DNA from: JACCTI01 sp038237435 | Lineage (GTDB): Bacteria > Verrucomicrobiota > Verrucomicrobiia > Chthoniobacterales > UBA10450 | Direction: 5' to 3' | NCBI GenBank assembly: GCA_038237435.1 | Contig: JBBRYT010000006.1 | Location: forward strand, 138,492-202,491 | Length of the DNA: 64,000 bases | Part shown: positions 52,921 to 61,107 of the stretch, in pieces | How the letters are laid out: every line of letters begins with the position of its first letter | How positions within the stretch are numbered: position 1 is the first letter of the stretch | Notes under the pieces: generated by a model | What the model saw: the letters and a program-made list of their open reading frames with translations, nothing else | Databases searched by the model: none | What the model was told of the DNA's origin: nothing | Translations under genes and position numbers: made by a program

Positions 52921-55668
52921 CTATGGCCTTTGGTAAAGATATAAGGTGCGACCTAAGACGTAGCTATAGGTGTCATTAAATAAACCATTGCCGATTCCGC
53001 CCCAGATGATCATCTCGTTGCCCGTCCAAATTGCGGTGTGCCAGTAACGACCAGCCGGCGCTCCGCTGGTGCTCGTCGCATTCCAACTATCGACCGCCAC
53101 GCTGTATCGACCGCCGTCATTTAAGTAGGTGGTGGTGGTGCTGCCGATTCCGCCCCAGACAATCATCTCACTGCCAGTGAAAACTGCGGTATGCCGGTCG
53201 CGCGCGGCCGGCGCAGCGTTCGAAGCCATCCCCGCCCAACTATCAGCCGTTGGATTGTAGCGCGCGCCATTGTTGAAGAGGGTGGTATAATTTGAGCCGC
53301 CCCAGACGATCATCTCACTCCCAGTCCAGATCGCACTATGTAACGCACGTTCGGCGGGGCCCGAGAAGTTCGAAACACCCATTTGTGTATTCGTCGTTGG
53401 ATTATAGCGCCCGCCGTCATTGTCATAGTGCTCCGGGTAAGAACCTATACTGCGTCCACCCCAGACGATCATCTCGCTGCCAGTCCAGACTGCGCTGTGA
53501 CCGTAACGATCCGATAAATAGAAGTTCGGCGTCGTCCAACTGTTCGAGACTGGGTTGTAACGTCCGCCGTCGCCCAAAGATACAGTGCCATTTTCTCCTC
53601 CGAAGACGATCATTTCGCTTCCCGTCCAGACCGCGGTGTGATTTTGCCTAATAGAAGGTGTGTTGGGCAGAGTGTTAGCGATTAGGGTCCAACCATTAGT
53701 TATCGGATTGTAACGTCCGCCGTTATTCAAGTAGCTGCCGCTGTATCCGCCCCAGACTATCATTTCATTGCCCGACCAAACCGCGGTATGGGAGCTACGC
53801 CCGGCTGGCGCGCCGCTCGTGTTCACGGCTGTCCAGCTATTTACAGTCGGGTTATAACGCCCGCCAGTATTCAGACGACTACCATTGTAGCCGCCCCAGA
53901 TGATCATTTCGTTCCCGGTCCATACTGCCGTGTGCTGGCTGCGTACGCTCGGCTCGCCGACGGTTACTCCGCTCCAAGTGTTACCAGTCGGATTGTAGCG
54001 CCCACCATCGTTTAAGTCGCTCCCGCCCGTTCCGCCCCAAACGACCATCTCCGTCCCGGTCCAGACCGTGGTATGTGAACTACGAGCTGGAGGCGCGCCG
54101 TTCGTGCTTACTGTAGTCCAACTATTTGCCGTTGGATTGTAACGCCCGCCATCGTTTAAGTAACTGCCGTTGAATCCACCCCAGACGATCATTTCGTTCC
54201 CGGTCCAGACCGCGGCGTGAGCCCTTCGCCCGGTCGCTGGTGCACCAGTAGTGCTTAGCGCGGTCCAACTGTTTCCCGCGGGGTTGTAACGTCCACCATT
54301 GTTTAGGTAGCTGCCATTCTCCCCGCCGAAAACAATCATCTCCGTTCCGGTCCAGATCGCGGCGTGTTGATCGCGGATGGCAGGCGCGCCCGTCGTGGTA
54401 ACTGCTGTCCAGGTGTTGGCGGTGGAATTATAACGCCCGCCGTCGTTTAGATAAAAGAGGCTGTTCTTTCCGCCCCACACGATCATCTCACTACCGGTCC
54501 AGACGGCGGTGTGAACGTAACGCACGCCGGGCGCGCCGGTGGTAGTTACCGCTGTCCAAGTGTTGTTCGTAGGGTTGTAACGGCCGCCGCTGTTTAAGAA
54601 GCTGCCATTGTATCCGCCCCAGACAATCATCTCGCTGCCCGTCCAGATGGCGGTATGTTCGTAGCGGGCCACGGGCGCGCCCGTAGTAGTTACAGCTATC
54701 CAGGTGTTAGCCGTCGGGTTGTAACGCCCACCATCGTTTAAGCCGCTAAAACTTCCATTGTCGCCGCCCCACACGATCATCTCGCTCCCAGTCCAGACCG
54801 CGGTATGTTCTCGACGGAACGATGGAGCGCCGGTGCTACTTAGCGCGCTCCAGGTGTTAGTGGTGGAATTGTAACGCCCGCCGTCGTTAAAGTAGCTACT
54901 ACCCGATCCCCCCCAGATGATCATCTCGCTGCCGGTCCATACTGCCGTCTGCAATTCCCGCGGGGCGGGAGGAGATGTGCCTGCGCGCGCCTGCCAGAGA
55001 TCGGCTGTAGCCGTAACACCAATCTTGACATAACCGGCGCTCAACAAAGCTGCATTATTCTCCGTGGTCGAAAGGACGATCCCGCCGCTGGGTACACCGC
55101 CTTGTCCGCTACTACCTAGATTGGCCGCCGCCGCGCCCGCCGCCAGTTGAGTCGCACCGACGGCGCCGGTAGCAATCTGAGATGAACCTACCGCGCCGGT
55201 GGCGATTTTCGCATTGGTAATAGCACCATCAGGGACGTTACCGGCCATCATGGCATAGCCGACGGCGGCGATGCGCTGGTCGGGCGCGAGAAGCTGTGAG
55301 CCATTAACGCCATCGTTGAACCAGACGCGGAGGCGTACGTCGGAGTTATTGAAGACGCCTGTGGGAATGGAAGTCATGTTAGCTCCCAGCGAGGTATCAC
55401 CAAGCAGCACGGAGTAAAGACCCTTAGTTACTGTAAGTGTAACCGGCGCGGTAGGCTGCGAGCCACCGACGCTGCTGCCATCGTTACTCCAGTAGGTAGT
55501 AGTGCCGTTGCTATTCACGAGAGCAAACTTGAATTGGCCGGAGCCATCGAAGTTCACTCCACCGACCGCCACGCGGCCCTGGTAGTTAACGAGTTGAGGC
55601 ACCTGTGCGCGAACCAGGTTGGTAACTAAGGTTGCCAGTAGACAAAAAAGGTAGGCGCAAGGTTTCAT
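52921..55668 (-). CDS. Secreted kelch-type double propeller with 14 near-identical repeats
   Basis: This protein is about 915 residues from the ATG at 55668 and has a signal peptide (MKPCAYLFCLLATLVTNLVRA). An N-terminal domain (about 22-190) is shared with the next gene (VPQLVNYQGRVAVGGVNF, DVRLRVWFNDGVNGSQLLAPD). Then 14 units of about 48 residues follow, each HTAVWTGSEMIVWGG ... DGGRYNP..N.W. Fourteen blades equal two seven-bladed kelch propellers. The role is likely binding or adhesion outside the cell; no galactose oxidase copper site was recognised. The repeats are close enough at DNA level to recombine. Confidence 0.82.
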   Translation of the reverse strand: MKPCAYLFCLLATLVTNLVRAQVPQLVNYQGRVAVGGVNFDGSGQFKFALVNSNGTTTYWSNDGSSVGGSQPTAPVTLTVTKGLYSVLLGDTSLGANMTSIPTGVFNNSDVRLRVWFNDGVNGSQLLAPDQRIAAVGYAMMAGNVPDGAITNAKIATGAVGSSQIATGAVGATQLAAGAAAANLGSSGQGGVPSGGIVLSTTENNAALLSAGYVKIGVTATADLWQARAGTSPPAPRELQTAVWTGSEMIIWGGSGSSYFNDGGRYNSTTNTWSALSSTGAPSFRREHTAVWTGSEMIVWGGDNGSFSGLNDGGRYNPTANTWIAVTTTGAPVARYEHTAIWTGSEMIVWGGYNGSFLNSGGRYNPTNNTWTAVTTTGAPGVRYVHTAVWTGSEMIVWGGKNSLFYLNDGGRYNSTANTWTAVTTTGAPAIRDQHAAIWTGTEMIVFGGENGSYLNNGGRYNPAGNSWTALSTTGAPATGRRAHAAVWTGNEMIVWGGFNGSYLNDGGRYNPTANSWTTVSTNGAPPARSSHTTVWTGTEMVVWGGTGGSDLNDGGRYNPTGNTWSGVTVGEPSVRSQHTAVWTGNEMIIWGGYNGSRLNTGGRYNPTVNSWTAVNTSGAPAGRSSHTAVWSGNEMIVWGGYSGSYLNNGGRYNPITNGWTLIANTLPNTPSIRQNHTAVWTGSEMIVFGGENGTVSLGDGGRYNPVSNSWTTPNFYLSDRYGHSAVWTGSEMIVWGGRSIGSYPEHYDNDGGRYNPTTNTQMGVSNFSGPAERALHSAIWTGSEMIVWGGSNYTTLFNNGARYNPTADSWAGMASNAAPAARDRHTAVFTGSEMIVWGGIGSTTTTYLNDGGRYSVAVDSWNATSTSGAPAGRYWHTAIWTGNEMIIWGGIGNGLFNDTYSYVLGRTLYLYQRP

Positions 55669-55703
55669 GTCAGTGAGCCAGTTTTTATAGTGAGGTGTCC
55701 CAT

Positions 55704-57383
55704 TCAATAGACGAATACAGTCAGGTCGGTTACGCTGTTGGTAACGATTACGAGTGAGGTCCCATCTGACGTGTTTTCCAAAGTGCGACCATAAAACATG
55801 CCAACGACTTGACTCGAGGAAGTAAAGACGTTTACAAAGCGATTATCGACGAAAAACCCGAACTTAACCTCGTAGCTAGAACCGCTTCTGCGCGTGGTGA
55901 AACCACAGGGAACAGCGTTGGCCCCACTTTGATTAAGGAAGGAGTTGAAGCAGCGGACGATGCCGGCGGTGTCTCCCTTAACGAATACCATCGCTTTAAC
56001 GAAGCCTCCGGAGGAGAGATCTTGCCGGACGTTGCCTGCAGCATAGATCGCTGGGCCTGAAGCGCTAGTAGCGAAGAGTCCCTCGCCTGAGCTGCTGCTG
56101 GCATAGACCCCGCTGCCAGAGGTGCTGTTCCCTAAGACTCCAGGACCCGAAATACTTGAGCCACTCACGCCGATACCGTTGCTGGGGTGACGTCCACTGA
56201 TCGCGGGAAAGGCAAACGGCCCCCCCGATGCGGTCGTTAGGACATCCAACTTAGGACTAAACGAATTAGGAATCGTGCCAATGCCCACGTTGCCCGTTGT
56301 GCCAATCGTCATGCTGGGTCCACCACCGCCGACAAAGAAGTGCAGGTTGTCATTGCTGTAGGTGCCCAGCCAACCGCCGCCGGCCCCGCCGCCGAGGAAA
56401 GTGGCCAGCTTGACCGTGCCATCGGAGTGAAACAGGCCGTAAGAGTTCGGGGCGGTTCGCACCTCCAGCTTCGCCGCGGGGATGGTCGTTCCGATCCCGA
56501 CATTGCCCGTCTTAGTTACGGTCATGGCAGGTTGGCCACCGTGAACGAAGAAGTGAAGCGGGTCATCCGAGATGGTGCCTAACCACCCTCCGCTGGCTCC
56601 CGAAGTACTACCGCCGACGTAAGAGCCGAGACTCGATGCACCCGCCGTGTGGGTGAAACCGTAGGAGCCGCTGATTGTGTTCACCTCCAGCTTGCTTTGA
56701 GGATTGTTTGTCCCGATTCCTACGTTGCCGCCGTTGTAGTAAGCACTTGTCCCATTAATCGCAAAGGCTCCTACTGGCGATGCCCAGCTTAGGCCTGTTC
56801 CATCGAAGCTCAGAACTTGGCCCACGTCCGGCGCGACCGGGACGGTAAGAAGACTAAAGTCTAACGAATTCGGTGCTATATCACCGCCCATTATCGCTCC
56901 GGGAGCGATCTTTCCCGGAGTGATGGCGGCATCGCCGATCGTCGTTGAAGTGACCGAACCGTCGGCTAGGTAACTGGACGGGGCCAGGCGCTGATCGGGC
57001 GCCAGCAGTTGAAAGCCATTCACGCCATCATCGAACCAAACCCGCAGACGCACGTCGGCATTGGCAAAGGCGCCTGGAGGAATCGCGCTCATGTTGCCGA
57101 GCACCACGTCGCCGAGGAGCACGGAGTAGAGACCCTTCTCGACCGTCAGGGTCACGGCGTCGACCGGCTCGCTCCCGGCGTCGCTCGTCCCGTCGTTGCT
57201 CCAAAAAGTGACAGTGCCATCGCTGTTTACGAGGGCGAACTTAAACAGACCCGCGCCTTCGAAATTGACCGAGCCGACCGCGACACGGCCCTGGTAGTTA
57301 ATCAGCGTCGGCACCTGGCCGGACAAGGTTGCGGTGAGAATTTGTAGCACGCAGGCGGTTACTAATAGAATGATCCTGTTCAT
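55704..57383 (-). CDS. Secreted protein with shared N-terminal domain and GIGT fibre-like repeats
   Basis: This 559-residue protein has a signal peptide (about 1-21). The N-terminal domain (VPTLINYQGRVAVGSVNF ... DVRLRVWFDDGVNGFQLLAPD) is a clear paralog of that in the 14-blade protein next door. A linker (GDAAITPGKIAPGAI) leads to repeats of the type GNVGIGTTIPAAKLEV with GGWLGT...DDPLHFFVHGG, as in phage-tail-fibre-like and trimeric surface proteins. The C-terminal 100 residues form a separate domain (SGGFVKAMVFVKGDTAGIVR). First gene of the five-gene operon and divergent from the LuxR regulator. Confidence 0.75.
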   Translation of the reverse strand: MNRIILLVTACVLQILTATLSGQVPTLINYQGRVAVGSVNFEGAGLFKFALVNSDGTVTFWSNDGTSDAGSEPVDAVTLTVEKGLYSVLLGDVVLGNMSAIPPGAFANADVRLRVWFDDGVNGFQLLAPDQRLAPSSYLADGSVTSTTIGDAAITPGKIAPGAIMGGDIAPNSLDFSLLTVPVAPDVGQVLSFDGTGLSWASPVGAFAINGTSAYYNGGNVGIGTNNPQSKLEVNTISGSYGFTHTAGASSLGSYVGGSTSGASGGWLGTISDDPLHFFVHGGQPAMTVTKTGNVGIGTTIPAAKLEVRTAPNSYGLFHSDGTVKLATFLGGGAGGGWLGTYSNDNLHFFVGGGGPSMTIGTTGNVGIGTIPNSFSPKLDVLTTASGGPFAFPAISGRHPSNGIGVSGSSISGPGVLGNSTSGSGVYASSSSGEGLFATSASGPAIYAAGNVRQDLSSGGFVKAMVFVKGDTAGIVRCFNSFLNQSGANAVPCGFTTRRSGSSYEVKFGFFVDNRFVNVFTSSSQVVGMFYGRTLENTSDGTSLVIVTNSVTDLTVFVY

Positions 57384-57550
57384 AGGCTGGTTCCTCTTTT
57401 GTTAGTTTGTTTCCGTCCGAAGATGCCCGCGGAACGGTGCGCGAGATTTGTATTTGCTCCGTTTTTAAGGCGACTGAGCCAGAACGAATTTGATTCGTTA
57501 GGTATCAATCGAACAACAGCTATGGGCAGCAAGATTAGGATCCCGCCGCG

Positions 57551-58843
57551 ATGATAGAGACTGCCCCTTGCTCTGTCTCCCAAACTAAAGTCACAAAAAC
57601 GCGAAGGACTTTTCGCATTCGGGATGGTTGCCTTTGCCAGCCGTCTTCGATTACAACCTTGCCCGTGCGCGGTAGCACCCATCCGTCCCTCAGCCTGGAC
57701 GACCGCCGTTTGGAGAAACCACTCCTGGCCTTGCAAGCGGCCCTCGACGGCGAGGCCTTGATCAAAGCGGTCTTTCGCGTTTTGAAAGGCGCGGTCCAGT
57801 GCGATTTCGTCAGCGTCTGTCTGTGCATCGTCCGCGAGGCGGGACGAGACGTCGCCTATCGAATGATTGATTCGCGCGGGTTCGAGTATGGAACCGATCT
57901 GGTCGAGGAGGAATTTTTTCGCGACCACCTGGCCATGCCCACGCTGATGGCCAATCCGGGAATCAAGTTTATCAACACCCGGGAGATTCTTCCGCCCGAC
58001 CAGATTCTGCGTAAGTCTCGCTTCTATCGCGAGGTCATGCGGGTAATCGGGTTCCGTCACGCGGTCGGAATGTTTTTCTGGGATAGTCCACCCGAGGTGC
58101 CGGAAGCGATTTTTTCGCCCTCTCGCGCGGAAGGAGCGGTTGATTTTAGTGATGCTGAAGTCGCGCGGCTCGACCTGCTCTATCCGCATATCGACGCCGC
58201 CTTTCGTCGCGTCCGTATCGTCGAGAAAGAACGCGCCGCGCGTGCAGAACTGCGTGGACTCCTGCGTGGTGCGGGCCGTGCGGCCTGTGTGCTCGATTGG
58301 GACCTTAAGGTCACCGAAGCCAACCGGGCAGCGCACGAAAGTTGCGCGCGTTGGCATCTGGGAGTCGAGAGTGCACGTTTGAAGGCTCCACCCTTTCGCT
58401 TGCCCGCGCATTTGCGCCAGGCCTGCGTGGAACTCAAGACCCGCTGGCAGGCGTCGCTCAAGAATTCTCCGATCACCGGCGTGGCCGCGCGGGCGGAAGT
58501 GCGCCACCCGACAGGGAGTGGTCTGCGCGCGTCGGTCTCGTTGCATCCCCATCCTTCGAACCCATTCGGCAAGCCAGGATTTCTGATCGAATTCGCGCCA
58601 GCCGAACCGCCGCGGCGTTCGAAACCAGCGAGCGATGGGAAAGCAGCTTTTCGAATTCTGCCTGTGCGCGAGCGCGAACTCGTCCAGCTGATTTGTGAAG
58701 GCAAGAGCAATCAGGAAATCGCGAATGAGACTGGTCGCGCACTTGGCAGCGTCAAGAACGCATTGCACGCAATCTTCCTGAAGCTGGGCGTGCGCAGCCG
58801 GAGCGCCTTGATCGCGCGGGTGCAGCGCGCGAGGCAGGCTTAG
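57551..58843 (+). CDS. LuxR-type transcription regulator
   Basis: This protein is up to 430 residues. The C-terminal GerE/LuxR helix-turn-helix (about 369-430) reads VRERELVQLICEGKSNQEIA, followed by VKNALHAIFLKLGVRSRSAL. The middle part contains a GAF- or PAS-like sensing region (VQCDFVSVCLCIVREAGRDV, SRFYREVMRVIGFRH). The first about 50 residues have little order, and the true start may be later (near 57690). Divergent from the secreted-protein operon with a 167-base gap, so it is a good candidate regulator of that operon. An overlapping long open frame on the minus strand has no domain and is rejected. Confidence 0.85.
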   Translation: MIETAPCSVSQTKVTKTRRTFRIRDGCLCQPSSITTLPVRGSTHPSLSLDDRRLEKPLLALQAALDGEALIKAVFRVLKGAVQCDFVSVCLCIVREAGRDVAYRMIDSRGFEYGTDLVEEEFFRDHLAMPTLMANPGIKFINTREILPPDQILRKSRFYREVMRVIGFRHAVGMFFWDSPPEVPEAIFSPSRAEGAVDFSDAEVARLDLLYPHIDAAFRRVRIVEKERAARAELRGLLRGAGRAACVLDWDLKVTEANRAAHESCARWHLGVESARLKAPPFRLPAHLRQACVELKTRWQASLKNSPITGVAARAEVRHPTGSGLRASVSLHPHPSNPFGKPGFLIEFAPAEPPRRSKPASDGKAAFRILPVRERELVQLICEGKSNQEIANETGRALGSVKNALHAIFLKLGVRSRSALIARVQRARQA

Positions 58844-58916
58844 ACTTAGCTGGCCCTTGGCTGGTCACTGTTAGGTAAGCCGGTCGAGCTTGATTGGTCC
58901 ACGGCATAAACTTGCG

Positions 58917-59162
58917 ATGGTTCATCGGACGCTTGTTTCCAATTCCTTCGGGAAATTTCGCTCTACGTTGCAGAAAATCTGCAAACCGGGGGCGCTAACC
59001 TGGCAGAAACTTCTTGAGACCCGGCTGACACAAAAAGTGTTTCATTGCGCCCAAGAGAAACGATCGGAACCGGCCTTTCGTCTCATCAGCGACCACGTAG
59101 GCGCGATTCTCAATCAGATCAGCGAAGAAACCTTGAGTGAGATCCTACGCATCGTGCGATGA
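58917..59162 (+). CDS. Small hypothetical protein
   Basis: This 81-residue open frame starts at the ATG at 58917. It contains SFGKFRSTLQKICKPG and an amphipathic end DHVGAILNQISEETLSEILR. I recognise no family and see no ribosome-binding site. It is the only plus-strand frame in this gap and runs into the sigma-factor remnant on the other strand. It may be chance. Confidence 0.25.
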   Translation: MVHRTLVSNSFGKFRSTLQKICKPGALTWQKLLETRLTQKVFHCAQEKRSEPAFRLISDHVGAILNQISEETLSEILRIVR

Positions 59163-59330
59163 GATGCCTTGCCGGCGAAGGAAGAGATAAATCGGGCGCC
59201 AGTAGATGCAAAGCTCCGAAAGAGCATTGCTGGTGGCGACCTGCGATTCCGTGTCGCCGCGGATGATCGTCCAGCGGGTGGTTGCAAATTGTCCAACGCG
59301 GACAGTCGCATCGCTCAAGCCTGCGGACAT
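59145..59330 (-). pseudogene. Remnant of an ECF sigma factor (N-terminal part only)
   Basis: The 61-codon frame from the ATG at 59330 reads FATTRWTIIRGD, then ALSELCIYWRPIYLFLRRQG, then ISSHDA before a TAG. This matches the start of the full sigma factor at 36100 (FHTTRWTMVL ... IYWYPLYAYARRRG ... DAEDLVQ) and stops exactly where region 2 should continue. No continuation exists in the other minus-strand frames, so the rest has been lost. Confidence 0.7.
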
Positions 59331-59396
59331 GCGGCGGTTTTATCCGCGAGAATCTTGTAAGCCAAGCGTGGAAATGTCGGCGCGAGTCCCTGCGGA

Positions 59397-59449
59397 GCGC
59401 ATGCCTCCCGCTTGCGCAGGAAACAATTCCGCAAGACGGAGGCATGCGC
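59397..59449. repeat. Inverted repeat (REP-like hairpin) just upstream of tatD
   Basis: GCGCATGCCTCCCGCTTGCG (59397-59416) pairs with CGCAAGACGGAGGCATGCGC (59430-59449), with two mismatches in 20 and a 13-base loop. It ends 12 bases before the tatD ATG, where a hairpin in mRNA could hide the ribosome-binding site. Confidence 0.75.
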
Positions 59450-59461
59450 TACCGTGCCGGG

Positions 59462-60328
59462 ATGTTGATCGAAACCCACGCCCACCTCGATTATCCGGAC
59501 TTCGCGCCGGATTTTGATGAAGTGTTACAGCGCGCGACCGATGCCGGCGTGACGCGCATCATTACGATTGGAACTTCAATCGAGAGCAGCCGGCGCGCGG
59601 TGGAGTTGGCGGAAAAACACGAAAATATTTTCGCGGTCATCGGCGTTCATCCGACTTCGGAAGAAGAAGCGCCGGATGATGTGATGGAACCATTGCGTGA
59701 GATCGCGCAAAGTCCGCGCGTGGTCGCGATTGGCGAGACCGGTTTGGATTATCATCGCTTGCCGAGCAAAGAGACCGCGAGGGAAAAGCAGGTGCAGGTT
59801 TTCAGCAACGCGTTGCAAAGCGAAACCGAAGAACAGATCGAAGCCGGTATTCACGACGGCGCTTACAAATCGAAGCAGGCGAGTTTGTTCGAGCAACAGC
59901 TCGATCTCGCGGTCGAACTGGGACTGAATGTTGTCATCCATCAACGCGATGCCTGGGAAGACACGCTCGATATTCTCGCTTCGTATGAAGGAAAGTTGCG
60001 CGGCGTGTTTCACTGCTTCGGCGAGTCTAGCGAGCAAGCCGATGAAATTCTGGAAATGGGACACCTGGTTTCATTTACCGGCATCGTCACTTTCAAAAAC
60101 GGCGCCAGCGTGCGCGATGTCGCGGCGCAAATTCCCCTGAACAAATTCATGGTGGAAACCGATTGTCCTTATCTGGCGCCGGTGCCGTTTCGCGGAAAAC
60201 GTTGCGAGCCGGCGCACACGCGCCTGGTCGCGGAGTCAATCGCAACCGCGCGCGGCCTTCCTTTCAAGCACGTCGCGCACGCCACCACTGTGACGGCAGA
60301 AGGATTTTTCAGGTTCGATCGAGAATGA
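59462..60328 (+). CDS. TatD family metal-dependent hydrolase
   Basis: This protein is 288 residues from the ATG at 59462. Metal ligands of the TatD barrel are ETHAHLDYP (His6, His8), GETGLDYH (Glu91), VVIHQRDA (His160), FHCFGES (His184) and ETDCPYL (Asp234). TatD enzymes are deoxyribonucleases or exonucleases. It has about 30 extra residues (roughly 100-142, charged and helical) compared with the usual 255-260. Its stop overlaps the start of the L,D-transpeptidase gene (ATGA). Confidence 0.93.
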   Translation: MLIETHAHLDYPDFAPDFDEVLQRATDAGVTRIITIGTSIESSRRAVELAEKHENIFAVIGVHPTSEEEAPDDVMEPLREIAQSPRVVAIGETGLDYHRLPSKETAREKQVQVFSNALQSETEEQIEAGIHDGAYKSKQASLFEQQLDLAVELGLNVVIHQRDAWEDTLDILASYEGKLRGVFHCFGESSEQADEILEMGHLVSFTGIVTFKNGASVRDVAAQIPLNKFMVETDCPYLAPVPFRGKRCEPAHTRLVAESIATARGLPFKHVAHATTVTAEGFFRFDRE

Positions 60329-60939
60329 AACTGCTGCGTCTAGCACTCGTTAGTCTGGCATTGCTCCTTGCTGTTACTTCCTGCACGACGCCGGACACGC
60401 GACATCGTGTGGTTGTGAGTGTACCGGAACAAAAGCTGGTCCTGCTCGAAGACGGCAAACCGATTGCAACCTTTCCGGTTTCCACCTCGAAGTTTACCTT
60501 GAGCGATCGGCCGGGAAGCCGCGGCACGCCGCTGGGTGAAATGGCGGTGGAAAAGAAAGTTGGTGACGGCGCACCGGTTGGGGCCGTTTTCAAGGATCGA
60601 CGTCGCACCGGCGAAATCATCGTGCCGGATGCGCCGGGCCGCGATCCGATCGTGACGCGCATTTTGTGGCTGCGCGGATTGGAAGCGCAGAATCGCAATG
60701 CCTACAGCCGGAATATCTACATTCACGGCACGCCGGAAGAACGGAACATCGGTCGTCCGGCCAGCTACGGTTGTGTGCGGATGAAATCGCGCGACGTGAT
60801 CAGGCTTTACGACATGGTCGGTTGGGGCGCGCACGTTAGCATTGTGAACACTTCGCTAATAGCCGCAGTTCCCGCGCTAGCATCACCACGTGAATTGCTC
60901 GCGGGTGAACCACCATTGCGCGCGCCCGCGGGCAACTAG
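60325..60939 (+). CDS. L,D-transpeptidase lipoprotein (YkuD)
   Basis: This 204-residue protein has a lipoprotein signal with VTSC (Cys20), so it is membrane-anchored in the periplasm. The YkuD active site is IHGTPEERNIGRPASYGCVRM (His134, Cys150; quoted over two parts as IHGTPEERN and ASYGCVRM). These enzymes form 3-3 crosslinks in peptidoglycan or attach proteins to it. The ATG at 60325 overlaps the tatD stop. Confidence 0.92.
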   Translation: MKLLRLALVSLALLLAVTSCTTPDTRHRVVVSVPEQKLVLLEDGKPIATFPVSTSKFTLSDRPGSRGTPLGEMAVEKKVGDGAPVGAVFKDRRRTGEIIVPDAPGRDPIVTRILWLRGLEAQNRNAYSRNIYIHGTPEERNIGRPASYGCVRMKSRDVIRLYDMVGWGAHVSIVNTSLIAAVPALASPRELLAGEPPLRAPAGN

Positions 60940-61107
60940 ATCCGATTCAGCTTAGTCTCGGCGACAAACCAACATGAAGCGCTGCGCGGCGGGTCCGTTC
61001 GGCTCGTCGCTAAAACGAAGTTCTCGGGCGTGTCGTATATTATTTGAGCCATTTCAGCCGCTTTTCCCGCGAGTTAGAATAAAGGCTCAACAGTTACCCC
61101 TTCCCCT

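Noticed and set aside
52921..55668. The 14-blade protein as galactose oxidase
   Set aside because: Kelch blades are present, but no Tyr-Cys copper-radical site or copper His/Tyr set was recognised.
57380..58768. Long minus-strand open frame of about 462 codons opposite the LuxR gene
   Set aside because: It has no recognisable domain. The plus strand encodes a clear LuxR helix-turn-helix. It is a shadow frame caused by GC-rich codon use.
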